Source: Teratosphaeria epicoccoides | Taxonomy: Eukaryota > Ascomycota > Dothideomycetes > Mycosphaerellales > Teratosphaeriaceae | Direction of reading: 5' to 3' | DNA: 64,000 bases | NCBI GenBank assembly: GCA_021401465.1 | Contig: JADDMT010000013.1 | Location: forward strand, 372,001-436,000 | In this document: positions 21,912-35,494 of the stretch, one piece after another | Position numbering within the stretch: the first letter of the stretch is position 1 | Layout of the letters: each line of letters begins with the position of its first letter | Position numbers and translations under genes: made by a program | Notes under the pieces: generated by a model | Database searches by the model: none | Seen by the model: the letters and a program-made list of their open reading frames with translations, nothing else | Told to the model about the DNA's origin: nothing

Positions 21912-24900
21912 ATGTTAAGTAGTTCCTTAGCTATTAGCTTGACCTCTAGCGATAATAGTTAACTGACACTACAAGAACAAGTTGCTGCCATACCTTAAAT
22001 TACTTAGTAGCTCGAATCCATTCATCTTAGCGAGATGGCTCTAGCATCTGTCGCAGCTTCGACTACTAGAAACAGACACGGAAATAACGGCTTCAAGATA
22101 GGAAGCCCTTCAGAGTTTACAGGATAACGATCTTAAGTAGAGATGTTTATCCTACAATGCTAGTTAGCATTTAACGTAGATACAGAACGGTTTACGACAC
22201 ATTATAAGCGAATGATGTACATCGTCTCTTACCTAAAAGGACCGGCGTTCGAGTTCATCTAGCCTTATCTGACAGATTATCTAGATTACGTTAGTAGCGT
22301 CGAAGCTAGGAAGATAACGACTCAGGAGATTCTTAACTTAGACAAGTCCTTGTTTAAGGCATTACGCGAAGCTTTTAGGCTTAGTAATAAGCAACAAGAG
22401 GCTAAGAGAGCTCTCCTAGGAATCTAGCAGAAGGGTTCCGCTATTAAGTACTATGCGGACTTTTAAACCCTCTCTGCCTAAGTTAACTAGAATGATAATG
22501 CCTTAGCCGCTTAGTTCTATTAGGGACTAAAGGAAACGGTTAAAGACGAAATTGCCCGGGGAGATCGGCTAACGACATTCAAGGAAATGAGCGATCTCGC
22601 GATTAGAATCGATAATCGCATCTAGGAAAGACAGTAGGAACGATAACATGTAAATCGCAGGCTAGCGCAGGCTAACTATAAGGCCTAACGATTAGTACCG
22701 AAATGGCGAAGCGATTACTATAGTCTCTAACTAATAGAGTTAGATGTAACTAAGGGGCGCCTAAAGAGCGGACCCTAAGGAAAGCCACAGAAGGGCTCTC
22801 CTACCTAGAATAGTCTGAAGAAGCCATTTGACAAGAGTAACCTCAAGTGCTATAACTGTAGAAGAAAGGACACTTTGCCTGCGAGTGTTTCGCTAAGAAA
22901 CAGCGACAGGACCTACAACGGACAGAATAGGCTCGCGTAATAACATTGGCACCTAAGCAAAAGGCTGCCGCTACTCGAGAACTAGACTATGCCTTACTTA
23001 CGTAGACTATGTACTATAACGACAATTGTCGAATTCACATGAGTAATAAAGATAGTTCCGGATAGTACCCTAGCCGTAACAAGGCATAGTCGATCTACGC
23101 GCTAAGGGGTATACCTTCTAGTGTAACAATCCTAAGGTAATAGGAGCTAGAAGAGGAAGAAGGTTCGGACAATAACTTTGAGCTTGTTAAGGCCGTCATT
23201 CCCGATTCTAAGGAAGACGAGGACATAGAGAGATAGGCTATGCCGCTATATGACATCAGACTTAATGTTGTCTAAATCATATAGAACTAGTAGGCTTAGG
23301 CTTGCCCATAGATTAATGGAGTATAACATGTTAACTAGCTTAAGTATGACGAACTAGCCGACTACATGCAACGACACCTAAGGAGACTACTAGTAGTAGC
23401 TTATCCTTACCCGCATTAGAAGATTATCTAAGAAGTTGTACTGTTTAGGGTAGAATTTACGCGCTAAGGAGGCTACTTTACCTACGAAGGTATCTAGGTT
23501 CTACGAGCGCTACGACTCTAGGTTAGCTACTTAAAGATAGAGTACGCAAGAAATGCGCAGGAATAACGAGGCTAAGAGCGAGCGACCTCTTAGGCTAGTT
23601 AGCAGTAACGCTTAAAGAAGAATGAGCTAAGACCGCACGATCCCTAAACTAGTCCGTGAAGACAGTTATTCGGGAAACGACAAGGTCCGCCGGAATTAGA
23701 TCTACAGACGGACTAGACAGGGCTATAACGCTATGCCGTAGTTAGCACTAGATATGCAGACAACCTCAGAGTATAGGTACACATTAATGAGACGCTAGCC
23801 TAGGCCTTAATAGATTCAGGATGTACTAGAATCTTCATGATGCCTAAGTTCGCTAGGATAGCTAGGATAAGGCTACAGGCGAAGACAAATGCTTTCTCGC
23901 TACAAGCGATCGATAGAAAGCTAGTTACGTACAACTAAGGAATAGTTGACGAGGAGACTAAGATGATGCCTCTACGGATAGGACGCTACTAAGAGATAAT
24001 CTAGTTCGACATCACAGAGTCGCCTAGCTTAGATGTAGTACTAGGGTTGCCATAGCTAAGAAACGCTAACTCCTACCTCGACTAGAAGAACGAGAGGATC
24101 TAGTTCCTAGAACTCTTAAGATCGATACCTCTACCTATAGTACATGACAGACTAGGCAAGATCGAAATATGTGCTATGACTTTAAACGAGATAGTCGCCG
24201 CTATCAAGGATCTAGAACAGGAAGTACATGTCCGATAGGTTAAAGCAACGCAAGCTGAAGTCGAAGTCGAGTTCATAGTTCCTAATGAATATAAGGAATT
24301 TGCTACCCTTTTTAAGGAAGAACCCGACTAAGAGGCTCTGCTAGAACACTAGGAGTAGGACTACGGGATACCCTTACTCCTAGGCAGGACGCTAACGAAG
24401 CAACTAGTTCGCCTATTGTTAGCGGCAAAGCTAGAGATTCTCCAGAAATACCTAGAAGACAACCTCTAGAAGGGCTTCATCCGCGAGTCGTAGTTACTAG
24501 CAGGGTATCTAATCCTGTTTGTCCCTAAGGGGGAAGACGACTAGTAACTTTGCGTAGATTATCATGGATTAAACGACATCATAATAAAGAATAGTTATCT
24601 ACTTCCTTTGCTCTTAGAATTACAGGATCGCCTATAAGGAGTAATATAGTTCTCGAAGTTCGACATACTAGGAGCGTATAATCGAATTTGAATTAAGGAA
24701 GGCAAAGAATAGAAGACCGCGTTTAGAACTAGGTTCGGACACTACGAGTATATAGTCATGCTATTTAGGTTAACAAACGCCCTAGCTACATAGTAGGCAT
24801 TTATTAACAACGTGCTACAAGAGTACCTTAATGTCTTTGTAGTTGTATACTTAGATGACATCCTTGTCTACTTACAAACAATCGAAGAACATAGGACTCA

Positions 24901-27193
24901 TGTACGCAAGGTACTTTAGAAACTCTAGGATTACAGGCTAAAGGTTAAGCCTTAGAAGAGCGAGTTTCATAAGCAAGAAGTCTAATTCCTCGGCTACGTA
25001 GTAGCCTAGAACGGAATCAAGATAGACACTAAGAAGGTTAAAGTCGTAAAAGAATAGCCTATACTAACTAATGTTAAGGAAGTATAGTCCTTCCTTAGGT
25101 TTGCTAACTTCTACTAAAGATTTGTTACAAACTATTCGAAGATTATGGCACTACTTACGACCCTTACTATAAAGGATACACTATTCGTATAGGACGACGC
25201 CTAACAGAATGCCTTCGAGGAACTCAAGCAACGATTCATAGATTAGCTAATCTTACTTGTATTCGACCTAGATAAGCCTATCATAGTCGAAACAGATGCC
25301 TCTGACGTAGCGCTTAGGGCATGCTTAAGTTAACTAGGACTAAGTAGACGACTACAGCTAGTTGCCTATTACTCGAGGAAGCTGTCTAGACCTAAACTTC
25401 GTTACAATGTCTACGACAAAGAACTTCTAGCTATAGTAGACGCTTACAAGGCGTAGCAAGTCTACTTAGAAGGTTCTAAGTACTAGGTTATAGTCTACAT
25501 AGACTATAAGAACTTGCGATACTTCACGACAACGAAAGAGTTAAACTAACGACAAGTCCGATAGAGTAAGGAACTCTCTAGCTTTAACTACAAGATCGTC
25601 AATTATAAGGGGTCCGAGAATGCACGCGCTAACGCACTTAGCTGCTAGACTAACTACCTGAAGGGCGTAAAACAGGAAAAACATGCCATTCTCTAGGAGA
25701 ATAGCGATAGCACGCTTAGAGTTAACCGACTCGCGGCTACAGCTATTACATAGACTAGCGAATTCTAGAATGACCTGAAGAACGCACTAGTCTACGACCT
25801 AACTACACTTACTATCTGTAACAACATTAATAGATAGGAGGACTAGGAAGACAAAGACAGAGTACTTCTCTTCTAAAGGTTAGTATACATGCTAACATCC
25901 TTACGTTTAGAGCTACTACGCCTCTAATATGACGTACCTTAGGTAGGACACGTAGTAGTGTCTAAAATGAAGCAAATTCTCTGACAGGAATATTACTTCC
26001 CTAGGATAGGCAGAGTAATCGAGGACTATGTCTGTTAATGTGTAATTACTAACAGAGTAAGCATAACTGTCATAAACCGTATAGGTTACTACGACCGCTA
26101 AAGGTACCCTAACAGCCATAGGAATCGCTTGCTATAGACTTTATCGTCAAACTACCCTAGTCGAGAGAACCCGCCACGAATGAGTTCTTCGATAGAGTCA
26201 TAGTAGTAGTCGACCGATTCACTAAGTTTAGGAAGTTTATCCTATACTGTAAAGACTTTAAGACTAAAGATATCGCGCATGTCTTCATTAAGTAGGTAGT
26301 AGCATTACATAGTATGCTACGAGACCTAGTAACGGACTAAGGATCTGTGTTTACCTCTAACTTCTAGAAGGCCCTAATAAGACAATTCTAGGTCAAGCAT
26401 TAACTAAGTACTTCCTTCTACCCTTAGATAGATAGACAGACAGAACGTCTAAATTAGACATTAGAATAGTACCTTCGATCCTATATGAATAGGGACTAGA
26501 ACAACTAGGTAGAGTTGTTGCTAATAGCATAACTCGCGTATAATAGTACGCTAGCAGAGTCAACAGGACTCTCGCTATTTTAGATGGCGTACAGGTTAGC
26601 TATAGAAGACGTTCTAGACGTCTTAGCTAAGGATTAAAACCTAGTAGCACTTAGGTAAGTAGAATACCTATGCTAACTACAAACAGAAGCACGACTTAAC
26701 CTGTAGTTCTATTAGCAGAACATGGCATAGTACGCAAATCGTAAGAGAATTAAGGGACTAATTCTAGGAGGGGGACAAGGTGTATCTCCTCTACTGTCAC
26801 ATCAAATTAGACAATCTAAGTAAAAAACTAGACGCTGTAAAACTAGGACCATTCCAGATTAAGGCTAAGAAAGGACTAGTTAATTTTGAGTTATAGCTAC
26901 CCGAGCAGATAAGAATACACCCTGTGTTCTATGTCTCTCTGCTAGAATAAGTAGCGCTAGACGCCGCACTGTAAACATAACCCTTACTACTTGACCCCGA
27001 AGTAGAAGAACTAGAGTATACTGTTAAGAAGATCGTCGACACTCGCTAGGTAGACAGACAGTAAGAGTACTTAGTAAAATAGGAAGGATACGGGAGTACT
27101 AAAAACACCTAGGAACTCCTTAAACACCTACGAAACTGTTAGTAGAAGGTACAGAGCTTTAAGCGAAAAACAAACCTAGGAAGAAGGTTATGA
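21912..27193 (+). pseudogene. B2 gag-pol, about 1,760 codons, one frameshift and RIP stops
   Basis: ATG at 21,912, stop TGA at 27,191-27,193. The span is one base short of a whole number of codons. That base is missing in the zinc knuckle: B2 reads CRRKDT where B1 reads RKKGHFAREC. In order: gag capsid-like region (residues 50-200), CCHC knuckle near 313, protease LIDSGCTRIFM near 633, RT VVYLDDILVY near 979, RNase H ETDASDVALR, integrase, and chromodomain EYLVK-EGYGST near 1,717-1,740. Most breaks are TAG. The plus-strand stop lies directly against the stop of the antisense ORF. Confidence 0.88.
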
Positions 27194-27808
27194 GCTACGA
27201 CTAGGCTCCTGTAGGACGCTATTAATAGGCTTAGCTACTACACTATCTAGGAAACCCTAGTACGACGCGTCAGCAAAACCTTCTATTACGCTCTATGTCG
27301 TAGGACTAAGAGCAAGATCAGTTAAGGGATCTAGGTTAAGAAGAAACCTAGCCTGCTAAAGAGCCTACTCTTTAGCCTCGTCTTCTCTAATCTCATGCTC
27401 CTTAAGAGCGCGACTATCCTTAACTTCATAGTTAACTATGTCTAACTGTTTCCGAAGACGTATCTCCTTTACATGCGCCTCTATTATCTTCTGCGAAGCC
27501 TCGGGTAGGGCCGCCTTCGCATAATCGAGATTAGTAATTAGTCTTTTCTGCTAATTACCTAACTTCTTCTATTTAACCTCTGTTACCTTTGCGTTATAAC
27601 TTCGACAGTTGCTAAAGTAACACTATAAACATTTCCCTAAGGAAATGTGTACTCGACAAACAAGCTTTAACTCTTGACACTAAGTACAGGACTTCATGCT
27701 GTCCTAGCCCTAACGATAGATTCGATTTGCGTAGCGTTTACGTTTCTACGTTAAAGGGGCGTTAGTGTCTAGGATGACATAAGGTAGTAATAGAGAAAGA
27801 GAAGACAT
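27188..27808 (-). pseudogene. B2 antisense accessory ORF with Zn2Cys6-spaced cysteines
   Basis: 207 codons from ATG (27,808) to TAA (27,188-27,190), exactly the length of the B1 copy. Near residues 40-70 the cysteines follow C-x2-C-x6-C-x8-C-x2-C-x7-[C], the fungal binuclear zinc cluster spacing. In B2 the last position is Tyr, and in B1 other positions are Tyr while the last is Cys, so the two copies jointly show all six. A Lys/Glu-rich, coiled-coil-like stretch follows. In-frame TAGs mark RIP. The stop lies tail to tail with pol (TGA at 27,191-27,193). A DNA-binding regulator expressed from the antisense strand is inferred. No TATA box is obvious. Confidence 0.65.
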
Positions 27809-27886
27809 TACTACACAAAGAAAGAGCAAGAGAAACCCTATACTAGTAAGGTAGCTTAGGGACAAGCTAGGCTAAGAGAGGGATAG

Positions 27887-28369
27887 TGTCATAAGTGTCA
27901 TGAGTGCTATAAGTCACGAGTACTATAGCCTAAGTCATAGCGGTCATAAGTGCTATAAGTTATAGTGTTATAAGTCATAGTACTATAAGTCATAACGTAG
28001 GCATAGAAGAGAGGGTCTGTCACATAAGGACAGATACCTAGATCTATAGGGTTAGTCTACAGATCTATAGGCCTATAGGAAGAAGGGATCTATCATAGGA
28101 CAACAGACCCTAGGATCTATAGGGTTAGTCTACAGATCTATAGACATAGGTCTAATAGGTCTGTTAACAGATCTAACAGAGCTACCCTATCTCTCTAGTA
28201 TATAGGGATGGCTTCAGGACAGGTAGTTAGGAGCTTCGTGCTTAATTACAATCTTCTCCTCTAGGGGGGATAGTTAGTACAAGGTTAATTGCCTTTGTCA
28301 ATATTCTTTACTACTCTACAAGTCTAACACCTAATCCCCTTCCTACTATTAGCACCTACCCTTCTGACA
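27887..28369 (+). repeat. B2 3' LTR
   Basis: 483 bp, preceded by a purine-rich tract (AAGAGAGGGATAG) and ending CCCTTCTGACA. Confidence 0.92.
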
Positions 28370-28588
28370 AAAGACAAGCTCCCTTACAACCTACTAAAGA
28401 AGAAGATGCTAGCCTCTCTTTATGGCGTTACTACTCCTGTTACTCCTAGTCGCTTCAGGGTGTTTAGTAGACCCTATGTAGATAGGTAGTCCTTAGTAGA
28501 CTATAACAAGAAAGACTCTTCTACATTAGGTTTAGTCAGGAAGCCCTCGACTAGTAGTCGCTAAGCATTAGCTACGAAGCTAATCTAA
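28370..28588 (+). pseudogene. A3 antisense ORF, 3' end fragment
   Basis: It begins at AAAGACAAGCT, the point where B was inserted, and runs in frame to TAA at 28,586-28,588, matching the last 70 codons of the A1 ORF. Its 5' part is now at 50,859-52,246 on the opposite strand. The two ends share the B target duplication TCTTT/AAAGA. Confidence 0.8.
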
Positions 28589-29896
28589 GCATGTCTCTTG
28601 TTCTCCTTAGGTTTATTCTAGGTGTGCCTTTAGGTATTAATGATGTATAAGTAGGGCGTTTGTTTCTCGTTATTACTTCGCGCGTTATGCGCTACATACA
28701 CGTGTTAAGAACTCTGCTCTAAAACTCTTATCTTCCTACGAATTAACCTTCTTAAGCCCTGCTTACGCCTCCTCTACTCTTCGAACTCATGAATAGCTTC
28801 TAGAGCGTTCTTGTAGTCTTCGGCTAGAACCTATTATATGTACTTAGGTAGGTATCCTTTCTACTTCACTTGATAGTATGTTACGCCTTTACGCTACATA
28901 CTGTCCTTAATACCCTTAACTTCCTACTTTTCGTTCTCTTCTGCTACTAGCATCAGGTCTGCAGGCTCTTTGCCCTTACGCTATACCTAAAGTTTAAGTA
29001 GAGATATGTAGAAGATGTTATGCACATAATACAACGATAGCAATAATAGCTAGTATGCCTACGAGCCTATTACGTCATATATCTAGAAGGGTCTGACGAA
29101 CCTTAGCGTCATGTTCTTACTTAGAAGTTTTAGCTTAAGATTCTTCGTTAATAGTAACACCTTCGTACTAACTACATACTACATCGGTTTAGCATAAGCG
29201 TTATTATGTTTAATCTAGGATTCTAATGCCTTTTTCTAGTGTTCTATTAGCACCGAATGTACCTCGCGCATACGCTGCGCTAATTCCGTAGCAGCTAGCA
29301 CCCTCTCCTTAGAAGACTTGTCCTAAGGCGGTTCTAGGTGTATTTCTAGATCAAAGCTATAAAGAATCTGAAATAGCGACATACGCATAGTAGCATACAC
29401 GCTATTATTAACTACGAATTCCGCTATAGGAATTGCGTTAGCCTAGGCATCCTAGTTCTTAGCATAGTAGCACTAAAGGTACTACTTAAGAGTCTAGTTT
29501 ATACGTTTAGTCTAACTATTAGTCTGCAGATAGAATGCTGTACTTAGGCGGTACTTAATACATGCCTCGAACACAAATTCTTGCTAGTATTTACTAGTAA
29601 AGACAGAACCTTGATCTAATAGAATACTTTAGGGGACACTAAAGTACTATATGACTTTGTCACAAAGTAGTCGCGCAAGCTTGCTACTTATGCACTTTTT
29701 CGTATATAGGATGAAGACATTTATCTTCGAGTATCGGTCGACTACTACAAGGATAGCATTAACTACATTGCCTCTCTACTTTGCTAGTAGCAAATTAGTA
29801 ATAAAATCTATAGTCAAGTCTTGCTATAGTCTCTCTAGTAGTAGGAGCGCCTAAGCATTACTATAGGGGCAATAGTGCCGAGATTTGCTAATCTAG
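28585..29896 (-). pseudogene. A3 pol 3' fragment (integrase core to chromodomain)
   Basis: Matches A1 11,221-12,530 in order and orientation. It covers the end of integrase and the chromodomain and carries many TAG stops. It is cut at 29,896 by element C, with the TSD TCTAG. Confidence 0.85.
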
Positions 29897-30063
29897 TGTA
29901 AAGGGCGAGGCCCTAAGTCTTGGCATAGGCTAGGGCCTATGCGACGTAACCCCTGACAAGGCTAGCTATAAAAGACCGGACAGCTAGCAGATAGTCCTTC
30001 TCTCCCTATCGTACTTGTTAAATACTACATGAACCCCTATGTATACGCCGTTTACCTATAACA
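29897..30063 (+). repeat. C 5' LTR
   Basis: TGTAAAGGGCGAGG...TATAACA. It contains TATAAAAG about 75 bp in, a plausible promoter. Its start is an inverted-repeat-like GGGCGAGGCCC. Confidence 0.93.
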
Positions 30064-30156
30064 TTAAGTACGATCGATTTCACTATAGAAAGGCCGTCTC
30101 CTAGCTAATTAACCCTAGTGTCCGAAGGATCTACGAACGAGGAAGCGTTAGCAGAA

Positions 30157-31450
30157 ATGCGCTGTGTTGTCAAGGGAATGCATACCTAGTAACAGCAAAT
30201 TATGGCCGAGCTAACAGCCACGCGGGCCGCGCTAAATGAATCAGAGTCCTAATAGCGACAAAACCCGGGCGCCCTGTTAGAGGAGCTGCTAAAGGCTCTC
30301 GCGGACACGCTAGCCATAGTAACGCGTGTAAACTCCGGCCTAGAACTAACAGGACCCTAAGAGTAGAGGCTACTAACATAGGACGGAAGAGCTAAATCAT
30401 TTAGGGATTACCTGCTCTGTATTAGGAGTTCGCTTAGGGCGCGCTCTAGGATAAAACCCCTAATAGGCGTAGATTATTACTAGAACACAATCTACGACAC
30501 CCTCCCTGCTCGCCAGCGCGCCTAGATGCGCCATTTCTAGGAGAAAGGAGGCCCGGATAGCGCGAAGGACCCTAAAGCTTTTCTCATGTAACTCGAGGCT
30601 ATGTTCGCGGATAGTAACGAGACAGCGAAAGCTCTAGAATAGCTCACGAACCTCTAACACGCAGCAGGCTAGCTATGGCACGAGTACTAGCTAGAATTCG
30701 ACGAACTCCTGCTGTTAGCAGGAGGGGACTAGTAGACAGATAACGCGAAGATTAGATACCTCAAGAATTTGTTTTCAAATCCTACTAGGATGTACATAGC
30801 GAACGTGAGAGATAAGGGGGACTACTACGCGTTTGCAGAGGAGGTCGAAAGGGTCATGACAAACTCTGAGGTAACCGACTAGTTCAAGGCGGCCTATAGG
30901 AGGTAGTTAAGGGAAAAGAACAAGGACTCTGAAGGTATTCCTGCGGCTGCCATGTAGATGCCTAACCCTAGGGTCGGATCCCGAATAGACGCGGATAGGG
31001 ATATAGTTATAGCACCGACTCGTACTATAGGAGACTAATATGACAGCAAAGGACCCTGACAAAATAACGGGGGAAAACAACGCGCTAAATAGGTAGACGC
31101 TATAGAGAGAGAGAAACGCTAGGAGAATAACCTGTGCTACTGTTACGGAGCGTCTAGACACTAAGTTAAGGGGTGTCCCTACGCCTCGGCTACACCCCTA
31201 GCCCGGATTAACATAACTAGAGTGTCGCTATTACTAGAGGACGATAGAATGGCAGAGGAACCTAGGAGGAAAAACTCGGGAAAAGATTAACTCCCGCTCG
31301 GAGTTAGGAAGTAGGAGTAACAGAGACATTAGCAGAAGGATAGGAGAGAGTTAAGGGATCCATGGACAGGAACCTGATTTATACTGATGTAGTCCTAGCA
31401 AATAATACCGGGACATCAGCTCTCATCGATAAGGGGTGCTAATACTACGC
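30157..31450 (+). pseudogene. C gag
   Basis: The frame from ATG 30,157 has many TAGs. It ends with a zinc knuckle near 31,135: CYCYGASRH...GC, which fits a CCHC site (C-x2-C-x4-H-x4-C) in which three codons changed by C-to-T or G-to-A. The region before it is helical and Glu/Arg-rich, as in gag capsids. The protease follows in the -1 frame, which could be a programmed shift. Confidence 0.75.
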
Positions 31451-34400
31451 TGCAATTAACGGAGACCTAGTAAAAGGTCTCGGCTTAAGCTTAATAAGCA
31501 AAGAGTCGCGCATAGCGAGGGGCGTAACAGCGTCGATGCGAGACTCCGCGGTAGAAGGAGTAGTCGCCTTCCGGATAGAAATCGAGGGGTTCTAACAACT
31601 AGTATACGCATATGTAGTAAAGGATCTAGCCTTCCCCCTAATACTAGGGAACCCCTAGAAGGCTCACAATAAAGTGCGGACCGCGCCAGAAAGGCGTCAG
31701 TATTAGCATGGAAGAGCGGGACAGTAGATAGACGAAGGACAGAACTACCGAGAATACGAGGACCGCAGGAACTTTACCTAGGTATGCGCGACCGCGACAG
31801 CGGATGTCGCGGAGGCCTTAAAGGCAAAGGAATATCTGACGCTAGACGAGTTAAGAGAGGCGCTACCTCTAGAGCTTCAGCACATGGCTCTACTATTCTG
31901 CCGCTAAGAAGCAGAAAAATTAGCGCCATACTGCCCTGGCATTAACTACCGCATCGAACTCCGCGAAGGACTAGATAGATCCTAACTAGCTCTGCTATAG
32001 GGACCCCTATATAGCATGTCGAAGGAGGAACTACTTGTTTTAAGGAAGTCCTTAGATGAACTGTTAGGGGAGGGATTCATTCGGCCTACTAACTTAGAGG
32101 CTGCGGCTCCTATGCTTTTTGTCCGGAAGCTAGGAGGAGGGCTCTAGTTCTGCTGCGATTACTACGCCCTTAACGCAATCACAAAGCAAGATAGGTACCC
32201 CCTCCTGTTAATACGGGAGACCTTAAGGAACCTCACGGGCACCTAGTAGCTTACTAAGGTAGACGTAGTGTCGGCCTTCTACCAAATCCATATGGCGAAA
32301 GGCCATGAGTATAAGACAGCCTTTCGCACAAGGTTCGGTTCATTTGAATAGCTAGTATGTCCGTTCGGTTTATCCGGGGCTCTAGCAAGTTCCAACGATA
32401 TATTAACACACTGCTACGCGAGGAATTAGACGACTACGCCTCCGCGTACATAGACGACGTTATTATATATAGCGGCAGTTCGCAAGAAGACTATTTCGCT
32501 AAAGTAACGCGAGTACTCTAGAAGCTCTAGGACAGGGGCCTCTACCTTAACCCTAGGAAGAGCGAGTTTGCCAAAAAGGATATCAAGTACCTAGGGTTCA
32601 TGATCTATGCTAACAGAAAAGGCGTAGGGACCGAGCTAGAAAAGGTAGAGGCTATGCGTAACTAGGAGTAGCTAAAAACACAAAAGGAAGTACGTAGATT
32701 CCTTAGCTTCGCTAAATACTATAGGATGTTCATCCCGAACTACTTGAAGACAGCTAGGCCCTTGACGGCGCTTACAGGGAAGGGCAGACCGTTCTCCTAG
32801 GGGGAACTCGAGGAGTCCGCGTTTAGAACGCTAAAAGCAAAGTTCTGTTTAGCGCTAGTCCTTTCTTAATAGAACCCGGAGCTGCCGACCTTTTTAGAGA
32901 CTAACTATAGTAGGTTTGCGTTAGAGGCGGCTCTCCTGCAAGAAAGCAACGGAGTCTGGAGACTAGTAGGCTTCTTCTTGCAGAAACTTAATAAGGCGGA
33001 GATTAATTACGACATCTACGACAAGGAGATGCTAGCCGTGATATCTAGCCTTAAGTTCTAGGGCCCTAAGCTGAAGTCGTGTAGGCCCTTTACTATTCTT
33101 ATAGACCACAAAAACCTGGAGTACTTCATAGTCAAGCGACAGCTGTCTAAGCAGCAGATACGGTAGTATGAGACCCTCGCGTAGTTCTAGTTCTCCTTGG
33201 TATATCGCCTAGGCGCTAAAGGAGTAGTCCTAGACGTATTGTCAAGACGAGAACAGGACACGCTAGGGGCAGAAGATAAGGAATCACGGTTTAAGAGGTT
33301 TTTAGACCTAGGAGTCATAGAGAGTTAGCCGGACCCCGTAGACAAGAGCAGAGACATACTAATTACCTCGACTAGCCTACTACCTACTACCATAGTAGAG
33401 AACGAGTAGCAACTCGCTAACTCCGCAACCTCTAACTAGGAGCCCATTAGGCCGTTCTAGGACGGCACCCTTAATGACTTATAGGCAGCCATAGTAGAGA
33501 AAGACGAGCTGTACTCGATAGTGTTAAAAGTAGTAAAGGGCGGCTCCTAGGCGCTACTAGCTAGAGCGAGGCTGAAACTACAAGCAGGGGACTACAAGAT
33601 CGACAAGAGGGGCTTCCTGCGATACTGCGACAAACTATAGGTCCTAGGAGCAAACAACAGTTAGCCTAGGTGCAAGACCTCGGACTCTAGGGACGAAAGC
33701 GACGACATGCTTAGGACGAAGCTTATTTAGTCTATGCATGACGCTACAGTGTACGGGCACCTAGGACAGGACGCCACGACGATGATCCTAGGGCGCGATT
33801 TCTACTAGCCGTTACTGTCTAAGCATGTCTAGCGGTTCCTAAGGAACTGCGACTACTATAGTCGTAACAAGGTATAGAGAGAGTATAAGCACGGACTACT
33901 AAAGCTATTACTAGTTCCTAACAGATTCTTCTAGGAGATCTTAATGGACTTCATGACGGACCTGCCCGATTCCGAGGGATGTCGATACCTATAGGTTATT
34001 AAGGATCGCCTATACAAGTACATAGTTTTGCAGGTAATGCCTAGCATAAAAGCAGAGGAATACGCGGAGAAGTTCATGGATTACTAGGCCTAGTACCATA
34101 GAATGCTAACGGCTATTACGAGCGACTAGGGCACTAACTAGACTAGCACCTTCTAGACGACCTTCTGTAAAGGAATAGGCATGTCCTAGCGGTTAAGCTC
34201 TACGTACTACCTACAAACAGATAGAGGCCCTAAACGCCTAAACTAAGAGGTGCAAGCGTACCTCCGGAACTATATTAACTATGAGTAATCCGACTAGAAG
34301 CGATGGCTCCCTGTAGCTTAACTAGCGCTAAACAGGAGGTATCATTCAGGAATTAGCATGAGCCCCTTCTTCGCTACCTATAGCTACGAAGCATAGGGCC

Positions 34401-35026
34401 CTATACCTTTAACCGAGGACCCCGTAGGGCCTAGCCTGTTAAAAGCAGCTAAGAGGGCAAGGGCGTTTGTAGGAAAGATTCAGGACATAACAGGAATCTG
34501 CCAAGCAACAATAGCGGCTTCTATGTAAGAATAGGAGGAGTCTGCTAATAAACGCTAAAACCCTACCCTAATTTATAAAGTTAGTAACAAGGTCTAGCTA
34601 GATCTGCGGAACTACACTACAGAGAAACCTAAGAAAAGCTTAGACGCTAAGCATGCGAAGTACATAGTAGCTAAAGTATTATTACTAGTCTCTATCCGCT
34701 TAACTAGGCTCCTAAACAATATACACCTAGTGTTCTATACTGACCTGCTAAGACTAGCGGGAAGAGACCCTATGCCTAGGCAGGAGAACGACGACGAACA
34801 GCTAGACCCCCCTTTATTTAAGTCGCACGAGGAGTAGTTAGTAGAGGAGGTACTCTGCGCGAGGGACAAGAGAAGGGGAAGAGGACGCGAGGTCCTAGTG
34901 AAATAGTCAGGGTACTATAAACCTACATAGGAGCCCCTAGAAAACCTAATAGACACTAAAGTAATAGACTGCTTCAAGCAGACTTAGGGAAGCGCGGAGA
35001 ACAACAACGGCCCTAGAGAGAGGTAA
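31360..35026 (+). pseudogene. C pol (protease, RT, RNase H, integrase, chromodomain)
   Basis: Protease ALIDKGC near 31,425 is in the -1 frame relative to gag. RT (YPLLLIRETLR; AYIDDVIIYS at 32,444-32,475) is in another frame, so a further indel lies between them. RNase H has ETNYSRFALEAAL near 32,900. The integrase zinc region is near 33,735-33,860 (GHLGQDATT; NCDYYSRNK), followed by its core. The chromodomain VLVK-SGYYKPT-EPLENL is at 34,890-34,960, and the stop TAA is at 35,024-35,026. YIDD in place of YLDD separates C from A, B and D. Confidence 0.85.
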
Positions 35027-35494
35027 GGTAAGAAGAAAAAGGAAACGAGATATAGGACTTAGCAAAGGGAGTCTAGCATTCGTAACAAGGAGTACAGGCG
35101 TTTAAGAAGGACAAAAGTTAGAGGGGGAAAATTGACATTAGGTAACTATATATACAACGAAAGAAAAAACCCCCCCTAGCTGCAGGCCCCCGCGCCGAGG
35201 ATAGAGGACCCTAGCGACAATCATGCAGGATTGTCACTAGGGGCCCTGCTAGCGGGGCTAGCCCCCCCCCGCTGTCTAAGGGGCCCTCGCTAGACCCCCT
35301 AGACCCGCTAACTAGGCTGCTGTCAGAGTCCCTGGCCTCTTAGTCAGGGCCCCGCGTAGTAGCGCCAGACTGATGCTAACAAGGGCTCTCGCCCTTACTA
35401 GCAACGTTCTCCCGCTGCCTACCTAAGGTAAGCGCTAGTAGAACGCCCCCGGACCTTCTAAACCGTTAGCGCGTAGAAACACACAGAGTACAGG

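Larger units (their letters stand above)
21369..28369 (+). mobile_element. B2: chromodomain Ty3 retrotransposon, + orientation
   Basis: A 7,001-bp element with LTRs 21,369-21,852 and 27,887-28,369 (TGTCATGAG...CTTCTAACA ends). Gag-pol is on the plus strand; a Zn2Cys6 ORF is on the minus strand before the 3' LTR. The left flank is A sequence ending ..ATTGCCC (integrase, pol-plus orientation). The right flank is A sequence starting AAAGACAAGCT (antisense ORF, opposite A orientation). These flanks do not belong together, the sign of the inversion shared with B1. Confidence 0.9.

Noticed and set aside
25916..26119. 67-residue frame, repeated at 46,119-46,322
   Set aside because: It is antisense to B integrase in both B copies and free of TAG by chance.
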